Shown here one piece after another: positions 44,210 through 51,934 of a DNA stretch of 54,318 nt; positions within the stretch are counted from its first letter, which is position 1; every line of letters starts with the position of its first letter. The translations under genes and the position numbers were made by a program. A model generated the notes under the pieces. That model ran no database searches, was not told where the DNA came from, and was given only the letters and a program-made list of their open reading frames with translations. The DNA is from Spirochaetota bacterium. Lineage in GTDB: Bacteria > Spirochaetota > UBA4802 > JAFGDQ01. The stretch lies in NCBI GenBank assembly GCA_016932015.1, contig JAFGDQ010000075.1, positions 1 to 54,318 of the forward strand. The letters run 5' to 3'.

Positions 44210-44239
44210 ATGGTTGCAGTAAAAAAAGGTATTCCCTGA
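44210..44239 (+). CDS. Putative 9-residue leader peptide in the flaB 5' UTR
   Basis: ATG 44210 follows a very strong GGGGAGGG (44198-44205) at good spacing and encodes MVAVKKGIP before TGA 44237-44239. GGTTGC overlapping its start (44212-44217) can pair with GCAACC (44247-44252). CCTGA at its stop (44235-44239) repeats the left arm of the downstream hairpin. This is the geometry of a translated leader controlling an attenuator. The peptide itself has no known match. Confidence 0.45.
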   Translation: MVAVKKGIP

Positions 44240-44259
44240 AGCTTTCGCAACCTTGACTG

Positions 44260-44285
44260 CCTGATAAGGAGATCAGGTTATTTTT
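44260..44285 (+). promoter_or_regulatory. Terminator-like / CsrA-site hairpin in the flaB leader
   Basis: CCTGAT (44260-44265) pairs with ATCAGG (44272-44277), followed by TTATTTTT. The 6-nt loop is AAGGAG, which matches CsrA-type sites (GGA in a hairpin loop). A second AAGGAG is the flaB ribosome binding site itself (44291-44296) inside ACAAAGGAGTG. The element could attenuate transcription or be a two-site CsrA target. CsrA control of flagellin leaders is established for Bacillus hag and Borrelia flaB. Confidence 0.5.
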
Positions 44286-44304
44286 AAACAAAGGAGTGTT
44301 TCAA

Positions 44305-45156
44305 ATGATAATAAATAACAATATGAGCGCTATTAATGCGAACAGGGCGTTAAAGTTCAAACATTGGGATGTTAACAGTTCAATGGAAAAACTCGCATCA
44401 GGTCTGCGTATTAATAGAGCCGGAGATGATGCGTCAGGTCTGGCTGTTTCAGAAAAAATGAGAACTCAGATTCAGGGACTGAGGCAGGCAGAGCGTAATA
44501 CAGAAGACGGTATGTCTTTTGTTCAGACTACTGAAGGTTATCTGCATCAGACTTCTTCTATTCTTCAGAGGATCAGAGTACTGGGTGTTCAGTCTTCCAA
44601 CGGTATTTACTCACAGGAAGACCGTCAGCTTATCCAGGTTGAAGTTTCAGCGCTCGTTGATGAAGTTGACAGAATCGCGTCACAGGCTGAATTTAACAGA
44701 TTCAAACTGCTTCTGGGCGAATATTCAAGAATTAATCCGAAAGCAAGTATGTGGTTCCATATGGGAGCAAATATGCACCAAAGGGAGAGAGTGTATATTG
44801 GCACAATGACGTCTGAAGGATTAAATCTGACTGACAGAACAGGAAGATTACTTACTAATGTAAGTACAGCAGATAACTCAAACAGAACTATTGGCCTGAT
44901 TGATGACGCTCTACATAAGATTGCTAAACAAAGAGCTGATCTTGGCGCCTACTATAACAGACTTGATTTTGCCGCTAAAGGATTGATGACTGCTTATGAA
45001 AACATCCAGGCATCGGAAAGTCGGATAAGAGACGCTGATATGGCTGAAACTATGGTAAATTTCACTAAGGATCAGATCCTTGTACAAAGTGGTACTGCGA
45101 TGTTGGCTCAAGCTAATATGAAAACCAGGACAGTTTTACAGCTTCTGGGAGGGTAA
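44305..45156 (+). CDS. flaB: Periplasmic flagellar core protein FlaB (flagellin)
   Basis: The 283-residue flagellin has only the conserved D0/D1 regions, as in spirochaete core filament proteins. It reads [96 protein letters not shown] and ends [14 protein letters not shown]. The central segments look closest to Leptospira FlaB by eye. ATG 44305, eight bases after AAAGGAG, is preferred to GTG 44296. It has its own sigma-28-like promoter, a complex leader and a strong terminator, so it is monocistronic and probably highly expressed. Confidence 0.96.
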   Translation: MIINNNMSAINANRALKFKHWDVNSSMEKLASGLRINRAGDDASGLAVSEKMRTQIQGLRQAERNTEDGMSFVQTTEGYLHQTSSILQRIRVLGVQSSNGIYSQEDRQLIQVEVSALVDEVDRIASQAEFNRFKLLLGEYSRINPKASMWFHMGANMHQRERVYIGTMTSEGLNLTDRTGRLLTNVSTADNSNRTIGLIDDALHKIAKQRADLGAYYNRLDFAAKGLMTAYENIQASESRIRDADMAETMVNFTKDQILVQSGTAMLAQANMKTRTVLQLLGG

Positions 45157-45206
45157 TAAATAAATAATTTAAGCAAATTTTTTAATAGGGAATACCGACA
45201 AAAATA

Positions 45207-45240
45207 AAATAACCTGCTTGAAAAAGCAGGTTATTTTTTT
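45207..45240 (+). terminator. Strong intrinsic terminator after flaB
   Basis: A 13-bp stem, AAATAACCTGCTT (45207-45219) with AAGCAGGTTATTT (45224-45236), closed by a GAAA tetraloop and followed by a run of T. Confidence 0.93.
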
Positions 45241-45514
45241 GCTCTTTAAACGGGTTACATATTTTTAAGATATTTAAACTTTAATTTTCAAATTATAATA
45301 TCTAACAATTGAAATATCAATATGTTATAATAATTCTGAAAATTTAACAGTTCGGTAATTACTTATTATTTATTAAAAATATTAGTATAAGCAAATCGGC
45401 TATCCTCTATGTCTTAGTCTGCTTCGGATAATACTAAAACAATATTATAGCTTGAATCAGAATTTTTTAATGATTTTTTGATATAGAAGTGAAATAAAAA
45501 CAGAAAGCTGCTGT
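45241..45514. other. Intergenic spacer after flaB
   Basis: 274 nt of AT-rich sequence between the flaB terminator and the convergent small gene. I see no gene or structured element. Confidence 0.5.
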
Positions 45515-45808
45515 TTATGCAAATGCTTCAAATAACATGCCTGGTGTTATTGTGAGGTTTGAAGGCTGAGTGTGTCCTTTGAGATTATATTCAACATGAT
45601 CAGAAGTATTGAATTGCGATAAATCATGGGCAGGGTCATACGAAGAGCGTTTAATATAATTGAATGATTCAGCTCTTTTACCTGCGGGCTGAATTTTTTC
45701 AACACTTCCTGCATTATATTCCGGCCACATATAAGCTTTTTTCAGCATTATCCTGCCGGGCAGTTGTGTCTGATATATTACCTGTGATATACTTGATGAT
45801 ATATTCAT
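45515..45808 (-). CDS. Small protein near flaB with a sigma-28-like promoter, unknown function
   Basis: The 97-residue protein starts MNISSSISQVIYQTQLPGRI and continues through KKAYMWPEYNAGSVEKIQPA and a polar C-terminal half to NLTITPGMLFEAFA. No helix for membranes or signal is present. The N-terminus lies about 10 nt after a TAAAGTTT...ACCGA promoter, which would put transcription start at or near the ATG. The real start may therefore be ATG 45748 (MLKKAYMW), preceded by CAGGAT. The hydrophobic C-terminal tail resembles terminal export or chaperone-binding motifs. A filament- or hook-related role is inferred from promoter and place. Confidence 0.55.
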   Translation of the reverse strand: MNISSSISQVIYQTQLPGRIMLKKAYMWPEYNAGSVEKIQPAGKRAESFNYIKRSSYDPAHDLSQFNTSDHVEYNLKGHTQPSNLTITPGMLFEAFA

Positions 45809-45818
45809 AGTACTTCTT

Positions 45819-45846
45819 GCGTCGGTGAATTTTATAAAAAACTTTA
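45819..45846 (-). promoter_or_regulatory. Sigma-28-like promoter of the small protein near flaB
   Basis: On the minus strand TAAAGTTT (45846-45839), identical to the enteric FliA -35 consensus, a 12-nt spacer and ACCGACGC (45826-45819) retaining the CCGA core of the -10. Confidence 0.55.
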
Positions 45847-45991
45847 ATAATATTTTTAGAATTTTTAAATTAAATTTAAACAAAAATTACAGGGTTAAAG
45901 TGGTTTTTTTATTGATAAATTCAATTCGGAACATGATATTATTTGTTATGGATTTGCTGTTTAAATAACCGGGAGATATAAATAAAACAAA

Positions 45992-46414
45992 ATGGAAAAG
46001 AAATACAGAAATCCGGTTCCTACTGTTGATATTATTATTGAGCTGAATGACAAAAATCCGGAGCAGGAAAGAAAAATTGTTTTAATTAAACGCAGGAATC
46101 CGCCGTACGGGTGGGCCCTGCCCGGAGGTTTTGTGGATTACGGGGAGTCTCTTGAAAATGCTGCGGTAAGGGAGGCTAAGGAGGAAACTTCTCTTGAAGT
46201 AAATCTGATCAGGCAGTTTCATACGTATTCCGATCCGGGAAGGGATCCCAGGCAGCATACAATCAGTACGGTATTTATAGGCACTTCTCAGGGCATACCT
46301 GAAGGGAAGGATGATGCTTTGGAAGCCAGGATTTTTAATACAGCTGATCTGCCTGATGAATTTGCCTTTGATCATAAACAAATTTTAAATGACTATATTC
46401 AGAATAGATATTAA
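45992..46414 (+). CDS. Nudix hydrolase
   Basis: The 140-residue protein has a full Nudix box: [20 protein letters not shown] followed by ETSLEV (residues ~46-71), with the RE-x-x-EE metal ligands in place. The preceding [13 protein letters not shown] and following [20 protein letters not shown] segments match ADP-ribose or related nucleoside-diphosphate-sugar hydrolases. The substrate is not determined by the box alone. It stands alone, 110 nt before the acyltransferase fusion gene. Confidence 0.9.
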   Translation: MEKKYRNPVPTVDIIIELNDKNPEQERKIVLIKRRNPPYGWALPGGFVDYGESLENAAVREAKEETSLEVNLIRQFHTYSDPGRDPRQHTISTVFIGTSQGIPEGKDDALEARIFNTADLPDEFAFDHKQILNDYIQNRY

Positions 46415-46441
46415 TGTACCTCTTATAAAATTGAGAATATG

Positions 46442-46461
46442 TTCCTGTTTTACAACAGGAA
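46442..46461. terminator. Hairpin between the Nudix and acyltransferase genes
   Basis: An 8-bp perfect stem, TTCCTGTT (46442-46449) with AACAGGAA (46454-46461) and a TTAC loop. The downstream sequence is A-rich rather than T-rich, so it is a weak terminator and may be a stability or regulatory stem. Confidence 0.4.
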
Positions 46462-46523
46462 AATAAAAGTATTCATATTTCATAATTATCCATCAAGTCT
46501 GATATACTGGAGAAATAAACAAA

Positions 46524-48689
46524 ATGGAAAGATCCGGTTTTCTTATAAAACTGACAACCATGGCAGTTGATTCGCTTATTAAATTTACAAATGCAGACAT
46601 AAGAACGCATGGCGAGGAAAATGTTCCGGATCAGCCTGTGCTCTATGTTGTAAACCATTTTACCCGTATGGAAACTTTCGTAATTCCGTATATAATACGC
46701 AAGACCTCCGGAAAGGAAGTATTGTCTCTGGCAGCAAGTGAGTTTTTTGGCGGTGGTTTCGGAAATTATCTGGAAAAACTCGGTGCCGTATCCACCAAGT
46801 CTCCGGACAGGGACCGCGTAATGACAGGAGCTCTTCTTAAAAAGGATATGGCCTGTATGATCTTTCCAGAAGGACAGATGATAAAGGATAAGAAGCTGAT
46901 TGAAAAAGGTAAATTCATGGTCTACAATTCCGGAATCAGAAGGCCGCCCCATACAGGAGCTGCACTGCTTGCCTTAAGATCGGAATTTTACAGGGAAAAA
47001 CTCAAATATTTTGTTGAGACAGGTTATAAAGAGGGGATCAAAGAAATCTGTGATTATTTTGGAATTGATAGAAAAGACTTAAATACTATTATCAATTCAG
47101 AGACACAGATTCTTCCTGTTAATATTACTTATTATCCGCTAAGGGCAAGAAAAAATATAATAAATAAATTAGCTTCAAAGTTTGTTGATAAACTACCTGA
47201 AAGACTGGAAGAGGAACTTGAAATTGAGGGTACAATGTTAATTGACGGTGTTGACATTGATATAAATTTCGGGAAGCCGATACCTGTTAATTCGTTTGTG
47301 AAAAAAAAGAAAATATTGAAATCAGTAAGAACCAGGTCAATAAATTTAAAGTATAAGGAGAATAAGCAGGAAAATATTTTCCGGAAAGAGAGTACTGAGC
47401 TTATGTATCAATACATGAGCTCTATTTATAATATGACTACGATCAACCATGATCATATTCTTTCATATATTCTGGCAAAATATAAAAAGAACAAGGTTCT
47501 CAAAAGAGATTTCCGGAACAGGTCTTTTCTTCTGATCACGATGATCAAGGACCAGTTAAAATATAATCATACATTTCTATACAGGAAGCAGAATTCTCTG
47601 CTGATTGATGATGACAATGATAAAGTACAGAATTTTTTAAAAGCTCTCGAAAACGATTTAATTATTACAGTTGATAATGAATATATTTATAAGAACAAAA
47701 AGAAATTTTCCAGGATTTATGAATTTCATACAATAAGAAAAGATAATATTGCGGAAGTTCTGAAAAATGAAATAGAACCTTTAAAAGAGCTTACTAAAAC
47801 AATAGACAAAATTATGAGACTTCCGGATTCGGTAATCAAAAAACGAATCAGGAAATTATTCCTGAAATGGGACATGGAGCTATTTCAAAGGGATTACGAA
47901 AAATATTTTATTGAAGGGGAAAGCAAGCCGAAAAAAATAGGACAGCCTTTTTTTCTTAGAAAAACATTCAGTAATAAAGGTATCCTTCTTGTTCACGGTT
48001 ATATGTCGGCTCCAGAAGAAATGAGGGAACTTGGAGAACTGCTGCACAGTGCCGGATACAATGTTTACGGTGTGAGGCTTCGGGGCCATGGAACGGCGCC
48101 TGAGGATCTCGCGTCCAGAACATGGAAAGACTGGTTTAAGTCAGTAAGAAGGGGATACATAATATTAACAAATACTGTAGATAATATGGCTATTGCAGGT
48201 TTTTCAACAGGCGGCGGGCTTGCATTACTTCATGCAGATGATCAGGGAGATTACAAGTGTTTAATATCTATTTGTGCTCCGCTTAAGCTTATGAATATTG
48301 CGTCTAAATTTGCATCCACATTTGTCGGTTGGAACAAGCTCCTTGAACGAATGCATGTCAGTAAAGCAAAACTGGAATTTGTAGATAATCATCCCCAGAA
48401 TCCTCATATTAATTATTTCAGGAATCCGGTAAACGGGGTGTATGAACTTGAAAAGTTAATGAAAGAAACTGAGCACGTTTTAAGGAATTTTACGATTCCG
48501 TCTCTTGTAATTCAGGGAAATAATGATCCTGTTGTTAACCCTGAAAGCGGAAAGGAGATTTTTGAAAAGATAGGTTCTGAAAAGAAAGTATTTTTGCCCG
48601 TAGATGCAGATAAACATGTAATTGTCAGAGACGATTATGTAAAAAAGATATTCCCCGAAATTAAGGAATTTTTAAAAAAATTTTTATAA
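46524..48689 (+). CDS. Fusion of a PlsC-like acyltransferase and an alpha/beta hydrolase
   Basis: The 721-residue protein has three parts. Residues ~1-260 are LPLAT-like: VVNHFTRMETF carries HX4E instead of the usual HX4D at 45-50, and FPEGQM matches the substrate-binding EGT/EGQ motif. Residues ~270-470 are a basic helical spacer. Residues ~485-720 are an alpha/beta hydrolase: GILLVHGYMSAPEEM oxyanion region, GFSTGGG nucleophile elbow (Ser ~561), GNNDPVV Asp (~668) and DKHVIVRD His (~697). One polypeptide could thus remove and add acyl chains, i.e. phospholipid remodelling. The fusion and the Asp-to-Glu change are noteworthy. Confidence 0.8.
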   Translation: MERSGFLIKLTTMAVDSLIKFTNADIRTHGEENVPDQPVLYVVNHFTRMETFVIPYIIRKTSGKEVLSLAASEFFGGGFGNYLEKLGAVSTKSPDRDRVMTGALLKKDMACMIFPEGQMIKDKKLIEKGKFMVYNSGIRRPPHTGAALLALRSEFYREKLKYFVETGYKEGIKEICDYFGIDRKDLNTIINSETQILPVNITYYPLRARKNIINKLASKFVDKLPERLEEELEIEGTMLIDGVDIDINFGKPIPVNSFVKKKKILKSVRTRSINLKYKENKQENIFRKESTELMYQYMSSIYNMTTINHDHILSYILAKYKKNKVLKRDFRNRSFLLITMIKDQLKYNHTFLYRKQNSLLIDDDNDKVQNFLKALENDLIITVDNEYIYKNKKKFSRIYEFHTIRKDNIAEVLKNEIEPLKELTKTIDKIMRLPDSVIKKRIRKLFLKWDMELFQRDYEKYFIEGESKPKKIGQPFFLRKTFSNKGILLVHGYMSAPEEMRELGELLHSAGYNVYGVRLRGHGTAPEDLASRTWKDWFKSVRRGYIILTNTVDNMAIAGFSTGGGLALLHADDQGDYKCLISICAPLKLMNIASKFASTFVGWNKLLERMHVSKAKLEFVDNHPQNPHINYFRNPVNGVYELEKLMKETEHVLRNFTIPSLVIQGNNDPVVNPESGKEIFEKIGSEKKVFLPVDADKHVIVRDDYVKKIFPEIKEFLKKFL

Positions 48690-48786
48690 TTTTGTTCATT
48701 AAAGAATGAAAAAGTGCTATATTTATTCAACGGGTTTTAGGAAAATAAATATTTTATTTTTAAAATTAAAAACAGGAGGAATTTCT

Positions 48787-49413
48787 ATGAAATTCAGACT
48801 ACTTTCTTTTATTGCAGCTGTTGCTGCTGCAGTTTTTTTTGCAACTAATGCAAGTGCTCAGTATATGACTCAGGATTTAATTTTCGTAAAAGCCGGTTAT
48901 ATTCCTGTATATACTGTAAGCTATGAACAGGAAGGTAATGATGATAGCGAAATAAGCGGTTTTGCTATTCAGGGTGAGTATAATCTTAATTTCGACGGCT
49001 TCTGGCTGGGATTCGGACTTGAATATCAATACATGAATGATGATGCTGACGGTGAGGATGTAAATCATTCTTTTATATTGCCAATGGCGTCTATAAAAGT
49101 TGCAGCTGTCGGAGGTCTGTATGTCGGAGCCGGTTTAGCAGGCAAGTATTTAATTACAACCGGTGAATATGAGGGCGGTGTAGAGGCAACGAAAGAGATT
49201 GATCTCTGGGCAAACGGAATTCTCGGATATTATATGCCAATAGGTGAGGGCGTCTTTCTTGACCTGGAAGGAAGGTTTGGTTGGAATATTACCAACCGTC
49301 AGTTCTCTGAATACGAAATGGGCGGTAATACATATGAATCTGATGTAGAGAATTCATATGATATTGGATTCTATGTAGGTGTAGGATTCAGAGCACCGGG
49401 TTCTAATTATTAA
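48787..49413 (+). CDS. Small outer-membrane beta-barrel protein
   Basis: The 208-residue exported protein has a signal peptide (MKFRLLSFIAAVAAAVFFAT, cleavage after ASA at ~24). Alternating-pattern strands follow: GFAIQGEYNLNFDGFWLGFG, GLYVGAGLAGKYLI, GILGYYMPIGEGVFLDLEGR and SYDIGFYVGVGFRAPG. The strands suggest an eight-stranded barrel of the OmpX/OmpW/porin-like type with acidic loops. Start ATG 48787 is chosen for its strong AGGAGGA and signal peptide; a longer frame from 48706 is not credible. No C-terminal aromatic apart from Tyr. Confidence 0.75.
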   Translation: MKFRLLSFIAAVAAAVFFATNASAQYMTQDLIFVKAGYIPVYTVSYEQEGNDDSEISGFAIQGEYNLNFDGFWLGFGLEYQYMNDDADGEDVNHSFILPMASIKVAAVGGLYVGAGLAGKYLITTGEYEGGVEATKEIDLWANGILGYYMPIGEGVFLDLEGRFGWNITNRQFSEYEMGGNTYESDVENSYDIGFYVGVGFRAPGSNY

Positions 49414-49476
49414 TGATAAAACTTGATCCGGATATATCATATTTAGATCCGGAAATATCCGGGATTTATTTAATAA

Positions 49477-50169
49477 ATGAATAATAACGGACAATCGGAA
49501 GAGGATTATAATAAGAACAATTCTTACTATTCAGAGCATGATGATATAGAAGAAGAGTTACCCAAACCTCCGGGTCCGTTAAGTAAAATGCCGTCGGTCA
49601 GACATTTCAGGCCGGCGGTTATTTGTATAATTCTGTTTTATCTTGCCAGTGTGCTGTATAGCGATTACTCATTCGGAAACAGGCTCTGGGCAAGCGCTGA
49701 TGCTGTTTTCAAAAATAATGAATACTGGCGTTTGCTTACTTCTCTTTTTGTTCATTCCGATCTGATGCATCTTCTTTCGAATTCATTTATTTTCCTGCTT
49801 TTCGGGTGGCTGCTGCGCGCCTATTTCGGATTTTTGATTTTTCCAGTTTTTTCATTTTTTATAGGAACTGTTGTTACTTTATTGACGATCTGTAATTATA
49901 ATCCGTCAGTGCGTTTAATAGGAGCATCAGGGATGGATTATGCTATGGTTGCGCTATGGCTGGTTTTTTATCTCCGCTTCGATGTTGATAACAGGATACC
50001 GGTAAGAATATTGCGGACAGCCGGCTTTACTCTGGCAATGCTGCTGCCGTCAGGCTTGAGTCCTCAGACCAGCTATCTTGCTCATGCAGTCGGTTTCATC
50101 ACCGGTCTTTTATCAGGATTCATTTTGCTTCCTTTCGTTAAGGTAAAAGATCCTGCTAAAAAATCTTAA
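49477..50169 (+). CDS. Rhomboid family intramembrane serine protease
   Basis: The 230-residue protein has a polar, Pro/Glu-rich 45-residue N-terminus and six helices. The nucleophile Ser151 is in LIGASGMDYAM (GxSG), the general base His203 in YLAHAVGFITG, and the oxyanion-type HLLSNSF segment has His98 and Asn102. Thus both catalytic residues are present, although the second G-x-x-x-G after the serine is changed (MDYAM for AVFGL/M). It cleaves transmembrane proteins; the substrate is unknown. It lies 15 nt before the YwaF-like gene. Confidence 0.85.
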   Translation: MNNNGQSEEDYNKNNSYYSEHDDIEEELPKPPGPLSKMPSVRHFRPAVICIILFYLASVLYSDYSFGNRLWASADAVFKNNEYWRLLTSLFVHSDLMHLLSNSFIFLLFGWLLRAYFGFLIFPVFSFFIGTVVTLLTICNYNPSVRLIGASGMDYAMVALWLVFYLRFDVDNRIPVRILRTAGFTLAMLLPSGLSPQTSYLAHAVGFITGLLSGFILLPFVKVKDPAKKS

Positions 50170-50184
50170 TTTAAATAATTTTCC

Positions 50185-50931
50185 ATGAATATAGTTTTTC
50201 CCCTTAATCCGGAAGATATAAAATTCAGTCTTTTTTCTTTTGAACATGTAATGATGCTTCTGGCGCTTATCGGTATTGATACTTTTATTCTTATATCTCT
50301 TAAAAGAATTAATAACCATAAGCTGAATACAATTTTCAGAATTGCTCTGGCTTTGATTCTTGTATTATTGGAAATTTCCGGAAACTTATGGAAACTATAC
50401 TTTGGTAAATGGACTTTAAACACATCTCTTCCTTTACATCTATGCGGTATTTCAGCTTATCTATCTGTCTTTATGCTGATATTCAGAAAATATGTGTCAT
50501 TTGAACTAGTTTATTTCTGGGGACTCGGCGGTGCTGTTATTGCTCTTCTTACACCTAATATTGATTATAATTTGCCGCACATAATGTTCATTAAATTTTT
50601 TCTTGCTCATAATGCTATTTTCTTATCTGTTCTGTACATGATTTTTATTGAGAAGTACAGACCTGCTTTAAAATCAGTTCTTAAAACTTTTTTAATCACA
50701 AATATCTATATGATGTTTATTGCAGTAATAAATTATTTAACTGGCGCCAATTATTTATACATCAGTCATAAACCCGGAGGATATACGCTGCTTGATTTCT
50801 TCGGGCCATGGCCATATTATCTGATTTCAATGGAATTTGCCGCTCTCTTAATCTTCTTTATATTGTATCTGCCGTTTTCAGGATTTTTTAAATCCTGGAC
50901 TCAAAAACAGATGAATAATTATAAAGGTTGA
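50185..50931 (+). CDS. YwaF/TMEM164-like integral membrane protein (TIGR02206 type)
   Basis: The 248-residue protein has about seven helices. Family landmarks include LPLHLCGISAYLSVFMLIFR (residues ~82-101), VYFWGLGGAVIALLTPNIDY and a GPWPYYLISMEF segment near the end. YwaF-type proteins are conserved and uncharacterised; the eukaryotic relative TMEM164 is a putative acyltransferase with a catalytic Cys in an HxCG-like site, and LHLCG here matches that spot. It follows the rhomboid gene by 15 nt. Confidence 0.75.
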   Translation: MNIVFPLNPEDIKFSLFSFEHVMMLLALIGIDTFILISLKRINNHKLNTIFRIALALILVLLEISGNLWKLYFGKWTLNTSLPLHLCGISAYLSVFMLIFRKYVSFELVYFWGLGGAVIALLTPNIDYNLPHIMFIKFFLAHNAIFLSVLYMIFIEKYRPALKSVLKTFLITNIYMMFIAVINYLTGANYLYISHKPGGYTLLDFFGPWPYYLISMEFAALLIFFILYLPFSGFFKSWTQKQMNNYKG

Positions 50932-51014
50932 CTGGTTTTTAGGTATTATTACGATTGCAAATCTTAAAATTATATTTATTCAGATTTTTTGTGTGATTTA
51001 ATCTTAACTATAAT

Positions 51015-51029
51015 TTATAATTATTATAG
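51015..51029. promoter_or_regulatory. PerR/Fur-type box upstream of nifU
   Basis: TTATAATTATTATAG (51015-51029) matches the 7-1-7 PerR/Fur consensus TTATAATnATTATAA in all but the last defined base. It starts right after a TATAAT (51009-51014) and ends 57 nt before the nifU ATG, well placed for repression. The AT-rich background raises the chance of coincidence. Confidence 0.5.
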
Positions 51030-51086
51030 TATATAGCATGTTATCATAATATCTGTTTTTTATGGTAATTGATTCGGAGGAAAAAG

Positions 51087-51923
51087 ATGTGGGAATATAC
51101 AGACAAAGTAAAAGAGCTGTACAGGAATCCTAAAAACGTTGGAGTAATTGAGGATGCTGATGCAGTTGGCGAAGAAGGAAGCATGATATGCGGAGATGCT
51201 TTGACAATATATTTAAAAATCAAAGATGATATTATAACTGATGCGAAATTCCAGACTTTCGGCTGCGGAAGTGCTATTGCATCATCTTCAGCATTGACAG
51301 AAATGATAAAGGGAAAGACTATAGAAGAGGCACAGAAAATAACAAACAAGGATATTGTAGATTTTCTGGGCGGCCTTCCTGAGGAAAAGATGCACTGTTC
51401 TGTAATGGGAAGTGAAGCGCTTGAGAAAGCAATAGCATCGTATAAGGGAATTCCTGTCGAGGAAAAGAAAGAAGAAGGTGAAATAATCTGCAAGTGTTTC
51501 GGAATAACGGATACTCTGATAAGAAAGGAAATACGTGAAAATAACCTGAAAACAATTGAAGAAGTTACCAATTATACAAAAGCCGGCGGTGCGTGCGGTT
51601 CATGTATTGAAGATATTCAGAAGATTCTTGATGAAGAACTGAAAAGAACTCATGATGAAAAACCTGCGGCAAAGAAAACTGCTCTTACAAATATTAAAAG
51701 AATTCAGCTAGTTGAAAAAACAATTGAAGATGTTATTCGTCCAAGACTTCTCGATGACGGCGGTGATATTGAACTCGTGGATGTTGACGGGAAAAAGGTA
51801 TACGTATCATTGAGAGGAAGCTGTGCCGGATGTGTTTCAGCCAATGTAACACTTAAAAATCTTGTACAGGAAAGATTACGGGAATTTGTGGAAAGTGATA
51901 TTGAGGTTATTGAGCAAAAATAG
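51087..51923 (+). CDS. nifU: Three-domain Fe-S cluster scaffold NifU
   Basis: The 278-residue full-length NifU has an IscU-like domain (residues ~1-120; cluster ligands Cys35, Asp37, Cys60, Cys104), a BFD-type [2Fe-2S] domain (Cys135, Cys137, Cys170 and Cys173 in ICKCFG and GACGSC) and a C-terminal Nfu domain with CAGC (Cys246, Cys249). It builds clusters with sulfur from NifS, encoded 12 nt downstream. Start ATG 51087 follows CGGAGGAAAAAG; a TTG at 51069 adds a meaningless MIRRKK. No nitrogenase genes are in view, so this is probably the general Fe-S system, as in Helicobacter. Confidence 0.93.
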   Translation: MWEYTDKVKELYRNPKNVGVIEDADAVGEEGSMICGDALTIYLKIKDDIITDAKFQTFGCGSAIASSSALTEMIKGKTIEEAQKITNKDIVDFLGGLPEEKMHCSVMGSEALEKAIASYKGIPVEEKKEEGEIICKCFGITDTLIRKEIRENNLKTIEEVTNYTKAGGACGSCIEDIQKILDEELKRTHDEKPAAKKTALTNIKRIQLVEKTIEDVIRPRLLDDGGDIELVDVDGKKVYVSLRGSCAGCVSANVTLKNLVQERLREFVESDIEVIEQK

Positions 51924-51934
51924 GAGAAGAGAAG

